Assembly: GCA_021325235.1 (NCBI GenBank)
Contig: JAJPHN010000031.1
Coordinates: 1 to 64,000 of the forward strand
DNA: 64,000 nt
Direction: 5' to 3'
Origin: Terriglobia bacterium
GTDB lineage: Bacteria > Acidobacteriota > Terriglobia > Bryobacterales > Bryobacteraceae
Position 1 is the first letter of the stretch. Each line of letters begins with the position of its first letter. The notes under the pieces were generated by a model. The model saw only the letters and a list, made by a program, of their open reading frames with translations. It was not told where the DNA came from and did not search any database. The translations under genes and the position numbers were made by a program. Shown here in pieces: positions 26,069 through 34,093 of this stretch.

Positions 26069-27108
26069 CGCTGGATGCGGCCGGAACCACCGCCCGTGAC
26101 GAGGGCGTTTACTTCGGCGGCTGAGAAGCGGGCAAAGTCGCCGGGGATGGAGTGTTTGAGAGCCGAGGCGGCGACGGCGAATTCGAGGGCTACACGGTCG
26201 TTTTCGAGATAGTTGAGGCCATAGATGAGGCCGGCGGCGAAGCTGTCGCCTCCGCCGACGCGATCGACGATGTGGGTGATGTCGTAGGCGCGGCTCAACA
26301 GGAAATCGCGGCGGTTGTGCAGGCAGGCGGACCAGCCGTTATGCGATGCGTTGCGGGATTCACGCAGAGTAATGGCAATCTTTTCGAGATTCGGGAAGCG
26401 GTCGAGGACGAGCTTTGCGAGTGCTTCGAATTTGGCGTGCTGGAGGGAGCCGGATTCGACGTCGATATCGGTGTCGATACCGAGACATTTCTGGCAGTCC
26501 TCTTCGTTGGCAATGCAGAGGTGTGCGTACCGGAGGAGATCGGGCATAATCTCGTGGGCAGTGCGGCCCCACTTCCAGAGATTTTTGCGGAAGTTGAGAT
26601 CGATGGAAATTTTGAGGTTGGCGGCGCGGGCGGCTTCCAGTGATTCACGGGCGAGCGCGGCGGCGGATTCGCTGAGGGCAGGGGTGATGCCGGTAAGGTG
26701 CAGCCAGGCGGCACCGGCGAGTGCGCGCGACCAGTCGATCGTGCCGGGTTGGGCGAGCGCGATGGCGCTGTAGGCGCGATCGTAGACGACGGTGGAAGAG
26801 CGCTGGTTGGCGCCGGCTTCGACAAAGTAGACGCCGAGACGGCCGGAAGCGCGGACGATGTGCGAGGTGTCAACACCGAAGCGGCGGAGCTCGGCAATGC
26901 AGGCGTCGGCGAGCGGGTTCTTTTCGGGGAGGACCGTCAGATAGCGGCTGGAGCCGCCGAGTTGAGCGATGGAGACGGTGACGTTGGCCTCTCCGCCGCC
27001 CCAGGTTGCGACGAACTGTGGGGATTGAAGGAAGCGCTCGAAACCGGGCGGGGAAAGGCGGAGCATGATTTCGCCGAAGGCGGCGATGACGGGTTCGGAT
27101 GAGGGCAA
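26065..27108 (-). CDS. kdgK: PfkB-family sugar kinase, probably 2-keto-3-deoxygluconate kinase
   Basis: A 347-residue ribokinase-fold kinase. The N-terminus [19 protein letters not shown] and the [17 protein letters not shown] segment are typical of KDG kinases. The PfkB C-terminal signature is [17 protein letters not shown], with the catalytic Asp in GGGDS. It would phosphorylate 2-keto-3-deoxygluconate for the Entner-Doudoroff-type aldolase. The start codon appears to be TTG at 27106-27108, with TAACCT 6 nt upstream. Its stop overlaps a decoy ATG just before the transporter gene. The exact sugar is inferred. Confidence 0.82.
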   Translation of the reverse strand: MPSSEPVIAAFGEIMLRLSPPGFERFLQSPQFVATWGGGEANVTVSIAQLGGSSRYLTVLPEKNPLADACIAELRRFGVDTSHIVRASGRLGVYFVEAGANQRSSTVVYDRAYSAIALAQPGTIDWSRALAGAAWLHLTGITPALSESAAALARESLEAARAANLKISIDLNFRKNLWKWGRTAHEIMPDLLRYAHLCIANEEDCQKCLGIDTDIDVESGSLQHAKFEALAKLVLDRFPNLEKIAITLRESRNASHNGWSACLHNRRDFLLSRAYDITHIVDRVGGGDSFAAGLIYGLNYLENDRVALEFAVAASALKHSIPGDFARFSAAEVNALVTGGGSGRIQR

Positions 27109-27136
27109 GCAGTTAGGTTATCGCAGCGGGGGTTTT

Positions 27137-28330
27137 ATGGGCCGGAAAGTGCTCCGGATTATGCCCATGGAGTCGCTCTTTCCGAAAGATGAACAGGTGA
27201 AACCAGTGCCGGCCAGCGGGGAACTCGAGGTGCCAGTGGAAGTAGGGGCAGACTTCGCACGACTGCTCGACTGGTACGCGCCAACAGTTTTTGTTTCGTG
27301 GATTATCCTCGCGGTCAACGTGGTCGTGTTCGTGTCGATGCTCCTTTCGGGATTCGATCCGGACCGCGCGACGCTTTCGAAGCTGCTCGGCTGGGGCGCG
27401 GATTACGGACCGGCGACGATCGGGCGCGGCGAGTGGTGGCGGATGGTGACCTCCATGTTCGTACACCTGGGTTTCATGCACGTGCTTTTCAACATGCTGG
27501 TGCTGGTGCAGATCGGGCCGTTTATGGAGCGCCTGCTGGGAAACGTGGGCATGCTGATCGTGTATCTCGTCTCCGGGATTGCGGGCGCGCTGTGCAGCCT
27601 GGCGTGGAATCCGTACATCGTGAGCGCTGGCGCGTCGGGAGCGATTTTCGGCTTGTACGGAGCGCTGATTGGGTTTCTGGTTCTGCGGCGGGATTCTATT
27701 CCGAAAGCGGCGCTCGCGAACCTGATGAAGGGCGCGGTGGTGTTTCTGATCTACAACGCCGTCTGGGGTGTGCTGCATTCCGGGACCGATCTGGCGGCGC
27801 ATATCGGTGGGCTGCTTGGAGGGCTGGCATGCGGCCTCGCGGTCAGTAATCCGATCACGGAGGGGTTTGCGCGGAGGCGGCTGGTGCGCGCGGTGGCGGC
27901 AGGCCTGGTGAGTACGGCAGTGGTGCTGGGATTTGCGATAGCGCTGCCTCATCCGCTGGATCTGCAGAAAGAGATGCTGCAGGTAGCGGAGCTCGAGAAG
28001 AAAACGGACGCGAAATTCCGGACGATCTTCGAGGAATCGAAGGCGGCGCACCTGAGCGACCGACAAGTGGCTCAACGGGTGCAGAACGAGATTTTGGCTC
28101 CATGGTCCGCGGAACGCAAGACGCTCCTGAACTTCAGGGGATTGAAGGGGCGACCGGGTGAAATAGCGGGCTTTGTGCTGGCATATGTGACGGCGCGAGA
28201 ACAGGCGCTGATGAAGCTGGCAGAAGCTTTCCGTGCGGGGAATCGGGAGCTCGTGACAGAGGCGCTCAGCGACCAGCAACGGGCGCAGGAGAATCTGAAG
28301 GCCTCTCTGGGAAATACGGCGCGCAAGTGA
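27137..28330 (+). CDS. Rhomboid-family intramembrane serine protease
   Basis: A 397-residue rhomboid with the Ser/His dyad. S167 lies in GASGAIFG and H222 in AHIGGLLGG, and the HVLFNM motif near residue 115-120 supplies the oxyanion-region Asn. A soluble N-terminus of about 45 residues precedes the helices. After the membrane domain (ending near 270) there is an unusual 120-residue charged helical C-terminal extension with LQVAELEKKTDAKFRTIFEE. ATGs at 27161 and 27167 are alternative starts. The gene is divergent from the kinase with only 28 bp between, so the promoters overlap. Confidence 0.87.
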   Translation: MGRKVLRIMPMESLFPKDEQVKPVPASGELEVPVEVGADFARLLDWYAPTVFVSWIILAVNVVVFVSMLLSGFDPDRATLSKLLGWGADYGPATIGRGEWWRMVTSMFVHLGFMHVLFNMLVLVQIGPFMERLLGNVGMLIVYLVSGIAGALCSLAWNPYIVSAGASGAIFGLYGALIGFLVLRRDSIPKAALANLMKGAVVFLIYNAVWGVLHSGTDLAAHIGGLLGGLACGLAVSNPITEGFARRRLVRAVAAGLVSTAVVLGFAIALPHPLDLQKEMLQVAELEKKTDAKFRTIFEESKAAHLSDRQVAQRVQNEILAPWSAERKTLLNFRGLKGRPGEIAGFVLAYVTAREQALMKLAEAFRAGNRELVTEALSDQQRAQENLKASLGNTARK

Positions 28331-28408
28331 AGTTTAGAGTGGTGCGCGGCCTGAGCGCAGGGCGTGGTCCAAGTCGAGCGGAGGGCGCGGTTCAAGCTAA
28401 TAGGAGGG

Positions 28409-29464
28409 ATGAAGATACGAACGCGCGTGTGGGCGGCGGCCCTGATATTAGTCGCAGCGGTTGCGGTAGTGGTCTGGTACGCGAGCAGGCGGGAAGACAA
28501 GCAAGAGAAAACCACGGTAACCGAGCCGCAGGCGGCGGGCGCGCCGAAACCGGCGCAAGACAACGGCGCGACGCGTATTCACGCGCATAATCTGTTATTG
28601 CGCAAGGGTCCGGATTTTCGAATTTATGTGCGCTGGCTGGATGGCAGGCTGGAGCGGACACGGCGCAATGTGGATCCGTCGTTCGACCGGCCGGACTCTT
28701 TTGTGCTCGGCGTCGAGTCGGGCGTGATCCGGGTCAACATCGGCGATATTGCGCATTACCTGAACTCGGTGTTGACGGATGCGCCACTCCAGAACATTGC
28801 GCTGGTGGCGGATGGCGCGAATCTGAAGCTAACCGGAACGCTGCATAAAGTGGTACCGCTGCCGGTTGAGGTGAGCGCATCGGTTGCGGCTGATCCGGGC
28901 GACCGGGTGCGTGTGCACATTCAGAAGATCACGGTGCTGAAAGTGCCGGTAAAGGGGCTGATGAAGGTGCTGCATATTTCGCCGGCGGATCTGGTGAAGA
29001 GCAAGATTGCCGGGCTGGAAGTGCAGGGAAACGACATTGTGCTGAACACCACCGAGCTGCTGCCTCCGCCTCATATACGTGGCGAACTGACCAAGGTGCG
29101 CGTGGATAGTCCGGACGTGGAGGCGGTTTTCGGAGATGCGGCGCAGGACCTGGAGCGGGTGGAGATGTGGCGGAATTTTTTCAGCCTGAAGGGCGGGCGC
29201 ATCGATTTCGGGAGCCTGACGATGCATCCGGTGAATATCATGATGATCGACATATCGGCGAACCCGTGGTTTGATCTGGACCTGGTGAACTATCGGGACC
29301 AGTTTACGAGCGGCTATACGCGGATGACGGCGGATTCCGGGTTGCAGGTGTTCATTCCGGATAAGCGAGATGTGCCGGTGAAGGTGGAAACCGACAATGT
29401 GCAGTGGTTCAAGGACCGCAACATTCCGCCGCCGCCGCAGATCGTGAAGAGCGCCGGGCGCTGA
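28409..29464 (+). CDS. Membrane-anchored LmeA-like (DUF2993-like) protein
   Basis: A 351-residue protein with an N-terminal membrane anchor (residues 5-27). The extracytoplasmic domain, with LVADGANLKLTGTLHKVV and VPVKGLMKVLHISPADLV, recalls the LmeA/DUF2993 lipid-binding fold (related to TULIP proteins). The match is by eye, so the assignment is tentative. Residues 45-70 are a polar linker. The ATG at 28409 directly follows AGGAGGG with almost no spacing, so initiation may be weak or the GTG at 28364 may be used. It follows the rhomboid gene in the same direction. Confidence 0.55.
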   Translation: MKIRTRVWAAALILVAAVAVVVWYASRREDKQEKTTVTEPQAAGAPKPAQDNGATRIHAHNLLLRKGPDFRIYVRWLDGRLERTRRNVDPSFDRPDSFVLGVESGVIRVNIGDIAHYLNSVLTDAPLQNIALVADGANLKLTGTLHKVVPLPVEVSASVAADPGDRVRVHIQKITVLKVPVKGLMKVLHISPADLVKSKIAGLEVQGNDIVLNTTELLPPPHIRGELTKVRVDSPDVEAVFGDAAQDLERVEMWRNFFSLKGGRIDFGSLTMHPVNIMMIDISANPWFDLDLVNYRDQFTSGYTRMTADSGLQVFIPDKRDVPVKVETDNVQWFKDRNIPPPPQIVKSAGR

Positions 29465-29476
29465 GAGGCGGTCGCC

Positions 29477-29806
29477 TCAGCTGAACTTAAGCAGCTTCTT
29501 CACGCCGCGGCTGACGATCTTCCAGTTATCGCGTGCTTCGGCGAGGCGCTTCTTGCCGGCCGGTGTGAGGGTGTAGAGCCGAGCGCGCCGGCCGTTATCG
29601 GTGATGCGCCAGGTTCCACTAACCAGTTTGTCGCGCTCCATGCGATGCAGCGCGGGATAGAGCGAACCCTCCTCGATCTGCAGCAGACCTTCGGAGGCTT
29701 TTGCAACATGCGAGCTGATTCCGAAGCCATGATTGGGCGCGTGGTCGAGCGCTTTGAGGATGATCAGGTCGAGCGCGCCCTGCAGGTTATCGGGTCTTTT
29801 CGCCAT
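29477..29806 (-). CDS. PadR-family transcriptional regulator
   Basis: A 109-residue PadR-type winged-helix repressor with LIILKALDHAPNHGFGIS and the wing region IEEGSLYPALHRMERD. The C-terminal dimer helix is short (KKRLAEARDNWKIVSRGVKKLL), as in the small PadR subfamily. It usually responds to small molecules or stress, and the ligand is unknown. It lies 12 nt downstream of the NYN-domain gene and is probably co-transcribed with it. In acidobacteria such regulators often control adjacent ABC permease genes, but none is here. Confidence 0.92.
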   Translation of the reverse strand: MAKRPDNLQGALDLIILKALDHAPNHGFGISSHVAKASEGLLQIEEGSLYPALHRMERDKLVSGTWRITDNGRRARLYTLTPAGKKRLAEARDNWKIVSRGVKKLLKFS

Positions 29807-29818
29807 CCCAGCGCGTGC

Positions 29819-31117
29819 TTATTCGGGCTTGCGTTTACGCGGACGGCGCACACCTGCTCCGGCCGATGGACGCTTGCGCGTCGGAGTCTTCTTCGGCTTG
29901 GGCGGGGGCGGATTGGGCTCGAAGATAGTGGGCTGGCCTTCGACAATGGGCTGCGGCTCGTCTTCTTCCTCTTCGGGCAGCGGCTCGGGAGCTTGCGCGG
30001 GCAGCGCGGGAGGATAAAACTCGGCACCGAGCTGCACGATCAGGCCACGCTCTTCATCGGGCTCGAGACGAACGACCGTTTTGTCCTGTGCGTAGTTCAG
30101 AAATTCCGAGAATTGCTGAAAGCCGTATTTGGGCAACTGGAATTCCGGATACTCGGTCTGCATCCACTGTTCGAGTTCTTCGGCTGTCGCGCCCTCCTCG
30201 AGTTCCATGCGGTGGGTCTCGAGCACATCGCGCAATTGGGGCAACGCCTCTTCCGGGCGCGGAACAAATTTTTCCGACGTTCCGCCGGAACCCTTGCGCT
30301 CGATCAGATAACGGCCGCCCGAACCGCTGACATTGATGAAATCGGCTTTTTTGAGTTTGTCGACGAAATCCGAGAAGCTGCCGGCACCGTAGGCACGTTC
30401 GCTGAAAGCCGGATCGAGCTGCAGCATGGTGCTCTTTAAAAGGCCGAGCTGAGGCTGTACGGCGCGGCGTTCGAGCACCTGCAAAGCGCGCTCAACCAGC
30501 GGATAAGCCTGCGAGAGCTCGAGCGGAGCCGGACGCGGGCCGCGCTCTTTCTTATCTTTGCGATCCTGCCGGTCTGGGCGATCCTGGCGATCTGGCCGGT
30601 CCATGCGCTCGCGCCGGTCGGGCATGGGCTGCGGCACAATCCGGTCGCCATCTTCGAGCAGCGACTCGTAGCTCACGAATTCGTGGCAGTTCTGCTGAAG
30701 AATGGTGCTGGTGAATGCCTTTCCCCCGACCACGAAAACGGTTTTGCCGTATTCCTTTAGCTTGTTGACGAGCGGAATGAAGTCGCTGTCGCCGCTCACG
30801 ATGGCGAAGGCGTTCACATGCGCATGGGTGAAGGCCATCTCGAGAGCGTCGAGGGCGAGATTGATATCGGCTCCGTTTTTGTCGCCGCGCGGCGACGGAA
30901 TGCGCTGCACCATTTGTACAGCGTTTTCGGCCATCTGGCGGGTGGCACCCTCCTGGCGGCCCCAATTCGCGTAGGCGAATTTGGCGACGAGATCGCCGCG
31001 CTCTTTCAAAGCGCCAAGCGGGAGCGATACGTCGAATTCGCGGCGCAGCGTCGATTTCACGCCAATCTCAATGTTGTCGTAATCGACGAATACCGCGATG
31101 CTTAATCTGTCCTGCAT
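29819..31117 (-). CDS. NYN-domain putative RNase with OST-HTH/LOTUS domains
   Basis: The 432-residue product starts with a NYN (LabA/DUF88, PIN-like) nuclease domain. VFVDYDNIEIG holds the first Asp, ADINLALDALE the middle Asp and IVSGDSDFIPLVNKL the last acidic cluster. A hinge rich in Arg/Asp/Gln (RPDRQDRPDRQDRKDKKE) follows. Two LOTUS/OST-HTH-like winged helices come near residues 220-285 and 300-370, then a Pro/Glu-rich tail ending in basic RKRKPE. The combination suggests RNA binding and cleavage. The start is the ATG at 31117 preceded by AAAGGAAACAG. The frame continues upstream to 31198 without coding character. Confidence 0.85.
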   Translation of the reverse strand: MQDRLSIAVFVDYDNIEIGVKSTLRREFDVSLPLGALKERGDLVAKFAYANWGRQEGATRQMAENAVQMVQRIPSPRGDKNGADINLALDALEMAFTHAHVNAFAIVSGDSDFIPLVNKLKEYGKTVFVVGGKAFTSTILQQNCHEFVSYESLLEDGDRIVPQPMPDRRERMDRPDRQDRPDRQDRKDKKERGPRPAPLELSQAYPLVERALQVLERRAVQPQLGLLKSTMLQLDPAFSERAYGAGSFSDFVDKLKKADFINVSGSGGRYLIERKGSGGTSEKFVPRPEEALPQLRDVLETHRMELEEGATAEELEQWMQTEYPEFQLPKYGFQQFSEFLNYAQDKTVVRLEPDEERGLIVQLGAEFYPPALPAQAPEPLPEEEEDEPQPIVEGQPTIFEPNPPPPKPKKTPTRKRPSAGAGVRRPRKRKPE

Positions 31118-31194
31118 CTGTTTCCTTTTCCGTCCGCTGCCGGTGTTCGCGTCGAACGCGCGGCGCTGCGGACCGTTTTCCTGCCGGGTTTCCC

Positions 31195-31596
31195 TCAAGC
31201 AATTTGTTTTACTGAATCGCGAATAAAGTGGACGATTTTATCGAGAGAGGCACCGGGTTGAAAGACCTCGGCCACTCCCAGCTTCTTGAGCTCGGCGGCG
31301 TCTTCATCGGGGATGATACCGCCGACGATGACGAGCACGTCATCCATCTGCTTTTCCCGAAGCAATTCCATCACGCGCGGCACAATGGCATTGTGCGCGC
31401 CGGAGAGAATTGAAAGTCCGATCACCTGGACATCTTCTTCGAGAGCTGCATTCACGATCATCTCCGGTGTTTGCCGGAGACCGGTGTAGATGACCTCCAT
31501 TCCGGCGTCGCGCAGGGCACGTGCGATGACCTTTGCGCCGCGGTCGTGTCCATCGAGGCCTGGTTTGGCGACGAGCACACGGATGGGGGTCTGCAT
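31195..31596 (-). CDS. Free-standing cobalamin-binding domain (methylmalonyl-CoA mutase small-domain type)
   Basis: A 133-residue B12-binding protein equal to the C-terminal domain of methylmalonyl-CoA mutase. The corrin motif D-x-H-x-x-G is LDGHDRGAK (His17 is the lower axial ligand), with [10 protein letters not shown] and [15 protein letters not shown] as the other signature loops. Alone it would pair with a separate large mutase subunit, not in this window. The start is the ATG at 31594-31596; a second ATG lies five codons upstream. It is 77 bp upstream of the NYN gene on the same strand. Confidence 0.93.
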   Translation of the reverse strand: MQTPIRVLVAKPGLDGHDRGAKVIARALRDAGMEVIYTGLRQTPEMIVNAALEEDVQVIGLSILSGAHNAIVPRVMELLREKQMDDVLVIVGGIIPDEDAAELKKLGVAEVFQPGASLDKIVHFIRDSVKQIA

Positions 31597-31740
31597 ACCT
31601 ACACTATGCACACAGCATACTACGAGGGTAGCGCAGGAACGTGGCGAGCAGAGGCATATCGGTGTCAGACTGTGCGCATGAAGATTCGCGGCTGCGTTGT
31701 AGTGGGGTACTTGGGACTTGATCGATGAGCACCGATAGCT

Positions 31741-32316
31741 TTAGCGCGTGAGTTTTGGAGGCAGGGAGCACAATGTATTAATCCCATCGAATTTCGGCAC
31801 GCTCATATTCACCCAGCCTTTGCGGCCCGATTCGAGCTCAATTTCAGCCCACCAGACCTTCTTGCCAGGCGCTATGTAGGTTGCGGCGCAATGATCACCT
31901 CCGCAGCCGAATCCGTCCGGCCACTTTGCAAAGGAGATGTCGAACTCGGGCTCATAACGGCCGTGGAACCACACCGCCGAAAATCCCTCGCCTCGATAGC
32001 TGTAGGTCAGAAGTCTATCGCCGCGCTTCAGACCTTGTTCCGGCAGATCGCGGTCCATGCGTATGATGCCCGGGCGAAACGTGACAACCAAACCTGTGAT
32101 CGCGGTGACTGTATCGCCATTCGATAGTGCAGCGATGCGCTTACGGTGCGCTGTCCATCGATCGTAAACATCGACGTGCCCGAGCGCAGTCCAGCGGCCA
32201 TACGTGCAGCCTTCAAATGGACACGCTTTCCAATCGACAAACGGGAGTGCTGGCGGGGGTGCCGCGGGCAAGAAAGCAACCGCAGTGAACAGAACTGCTG
32301 CGCACCGGGCCGCCAT
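31741..32316 (-). CDS. Small secreted protein of unknown function
   Basis: A 191-residue protein with a signal peptide (to about residue 20). No family is recognised with confidence. It has Cys pairs (CPFEGC and GFGCGGDHC) suited to disulfides and a C-terminal strand set (WWAEIELESGRKGWV) that looks like an SH3-like fold. It starts 7 bp after the sugar transporter stop, so it is likely the last gene of the TonB receptor-transporter unit. Confidence 0.6.
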   Translation of the reverse strand: MAARCAAVLFTAVAFLPAAPPPALPFVDWKACPFEGCTYGRWTALGHVDVYDRWTAHRKRIAALSNGDTVTAITGLVVTFRPGIIRMDRDLPEQGLKRGDRLLTYSYRGEGFSAVWFHGRYEPEFDISFAKWPDGFGCGGDHCAATYIAPGKKVWWAEIELESGRKGWVNMSVPKFDGINTLCSLPPKLTR

Positions 32317-32323
32317 TGCCCTA

Positions 32324-34093
32324 TTATGCGCTGGCTTTCGCTCCTTCGAAGTACTCTTCGATCTCCTCCAGTGTTTTGCCTTTCGTCTCGGGCAGGAAGA
32401 ACGTGGCGGTGACGAAGTAAATCACCGTAAACCCTGCGAACAGGAAGAAAATTGTCGAATAGCCGTGATTGGCCACAATTGGCAGGAAGATGGCCGCCAG
32501 CGTGGTCGAGACCATCTGGTTGATCACCAGTGCGATGCTCATGCCATTCGAGCGGATGCGCGTCGGCATCAACTCCGAAAGCGCGAGCCAGACACAAACG
32601 CCCGGCCCGATGGCATAGAACGACATAAAAATGTAGAGCGTGATCGCCACCAGCCAGCCATGCGAGGCGTCCGGCAGCGGACTGACCAGCGCCTTCTCGA
32701 TTTTGAGCGGAGCGGTGCGGGCGGCTGTCACGTCGGCGAAGGGATTCTTGAAGAAAGCTTCGATCTTGTTGGCTGGAACGGCGCTCTCGCGTGATACGTG
32801 GATCACGGGGGCGCCCTCTTCGTTCGAATGGGCGACGGTGCTTTCGGCGGTGAAGTCGCCGTACGAGTAGACAACGACTAATGAGGCTTTGGCGGGATCG
32901 ATGCGGCTCTCAGCTCCAAGCAATTGCGCGGCTTGGGCAGGGTCGAAACGCACACTGAGCGTCTGATCGGGCTGAATCGCGCTCTGCAGACGGTCATGAA
33001 CGTCGATATTCGATTTCTCTGTGCCCAGGAAGAGAAGAGCGGTGACGGTGAGCGAAACAATGATGCCGGCCGTGCCCGTGATCAGCAGAAACCGGCGGCC
33101 TTTGCGATCGACCAGAGTAAGGCCGATGATCGTCATCAGGAAATTGACGACGGTGAAGATCACGTACCCCCAGTGCGCCTGTACATCGGAGAGTCCGCTC
33201 TGCAAAAGAATGTTGGTGTTGTAGCCGATGATTGAATTGATACCGCAGGCGGTGTTGCAGAAGAGAACGATGCAGGCCAGCACGAATGGCACAACATATT
33301 TGCGCTGCAGCAGCGACTCGCGGATGGCTGCGCCGCGCGAAAGATTGGCCTGGGCGGTCTCCTGCATTTCGTGCAGCTCACGATCGGCCTCTTCGGGAGC
33401 ACGGGAGCGAAGCAACGCTGAATAAGCCGCCTCGCGTCTGCCTTTTTTGAATAGCCAGCGCGGCGATTCGGCGACGAGAAAAGCACCGGCGACGAAAAGC
33501 ACGCCGGGCGGCAGCGAGACCCAGAAGATGCGTCGCCAGGCCTGATCCTTGAAGGCGAAGAGAGCGGCGGCGCTGGCGGATCGCGCGACTTCCTCCACGC
33601 GATAGCTGTAGTAAATCCCGATCAGCGCGGCGGCGACGATGCCGAGCGTGAGCAGCCACTGGAAAACTCCGGTGCCTTTGCCGCGCGTGGAGGCGACCAG
33701 GCATTCAGCCAGGTAGAGCGGCACGACGACGCCTATGAATCCGCCGCTGATGCCTTGCAGCAGACGTCCGAAGAAGAGCGGCCCGTAGCCGTGCGAGAGC
33801 GCGATGACCGGAATACTGATGACGAAGCTGGTTCCGCTCAGGATCATGAGTGCGCGGCGGCCCATCCAGTCGGCGAGCATACCGGCAAAGAGCGTGGAGA
33901 AGACGCTCCCGAGCAGCACGGCGGCAACGATGATCGAAAGCTCGCCGGCGTTCAGGCCAGAGGTCGCTTCGAGATATGGCAGCGCGCCTCCGATGATGCC
34001 AACATCGATGCCGTAGAGCAGACCGCCGAGTCCGGCGACCAGAAGCAGAAAGCGGTTGTAGCCGGCGCGCGAGGCGACCGCGTTAGAACTCAT
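32324..34093 (-). CDS. MFS sugar:proton symporter with a large extracytoplasmic insertion
   Basis: A 589-residue sugar-porter-family transporter (typical size ~450-480). Sugar-porter motifs are visible: GGLLYGIDVGIIGGAL, ADWMGRRALMI, the PESPR-like AESPRWLFKKGR and the C-terminal PETKGKTLEEIE. Between the late helices an extra segment of about 120 residues (coded near 32660-33025) interrupts the second half of the carrier. It reads as a soluble alpha/beta domain (SLVVVYSYGDFTAESTVAH). The ATG at 34093 overlaps the stop of the TonB receptor gene by 11 bp. Confidence 0.88.
   Translation of the reverse strand: MSSNAVASRAGYNRFLLLVAGLGGLLYGIDVGIIGGALPYLEATSGLNAGELSIIVAAVLLGSVFSTLFAGMLADWMGRRALMILSGTSFVISIPVIALSHGYGPLFFGRLLQGISGGFIGVVVPLYLAECLVASTRGKGTGVFQWLLTLGIVAAALIGIYYSYRVEEVARSASAAALFAFKDQAWRRIFWVSLPPGVLFVAGAFLVAESPRWLFKKGRREAAYSALLRSRAPEEADRELHEMQETAQANLSRGAAIRESLLQRKYVVPFVLACIVLFCNTACGINSIIGYNTNILLQSGLSDVQAHWGYVIFTVVNFLMTIIGLTLVDRKGRRFLLITGTAGIIVSLTVTALLFLGTEKSNIDVHDRLQSAIQPDQTLSVRFDPAQAAQLLGAESRIDPAKASLVVVYSYGDFTAESTVAHSNEEGAPVIHVSRESAVPANKIEAFFKNPFADVTAARTAPLKIEKALVSPLPDASHGWLVAITLYIFMSFYAIGPGVCVWLALSELMPTRIRSNGMSIALVINQMVSTTLAAIFLPIVANHGYSTIFFLFAGFTVIYFVTATFFLPETKGKTLEEIEEYFEGAKASA

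Noticed and set aside
31612-31740. Possible small gene between the B12-binding gene and the secreted protein gene
   Set aside because: The only ATG-started frame is 16 codons without a ribosome-binding site or conserved look. I see nothing else in this gap.
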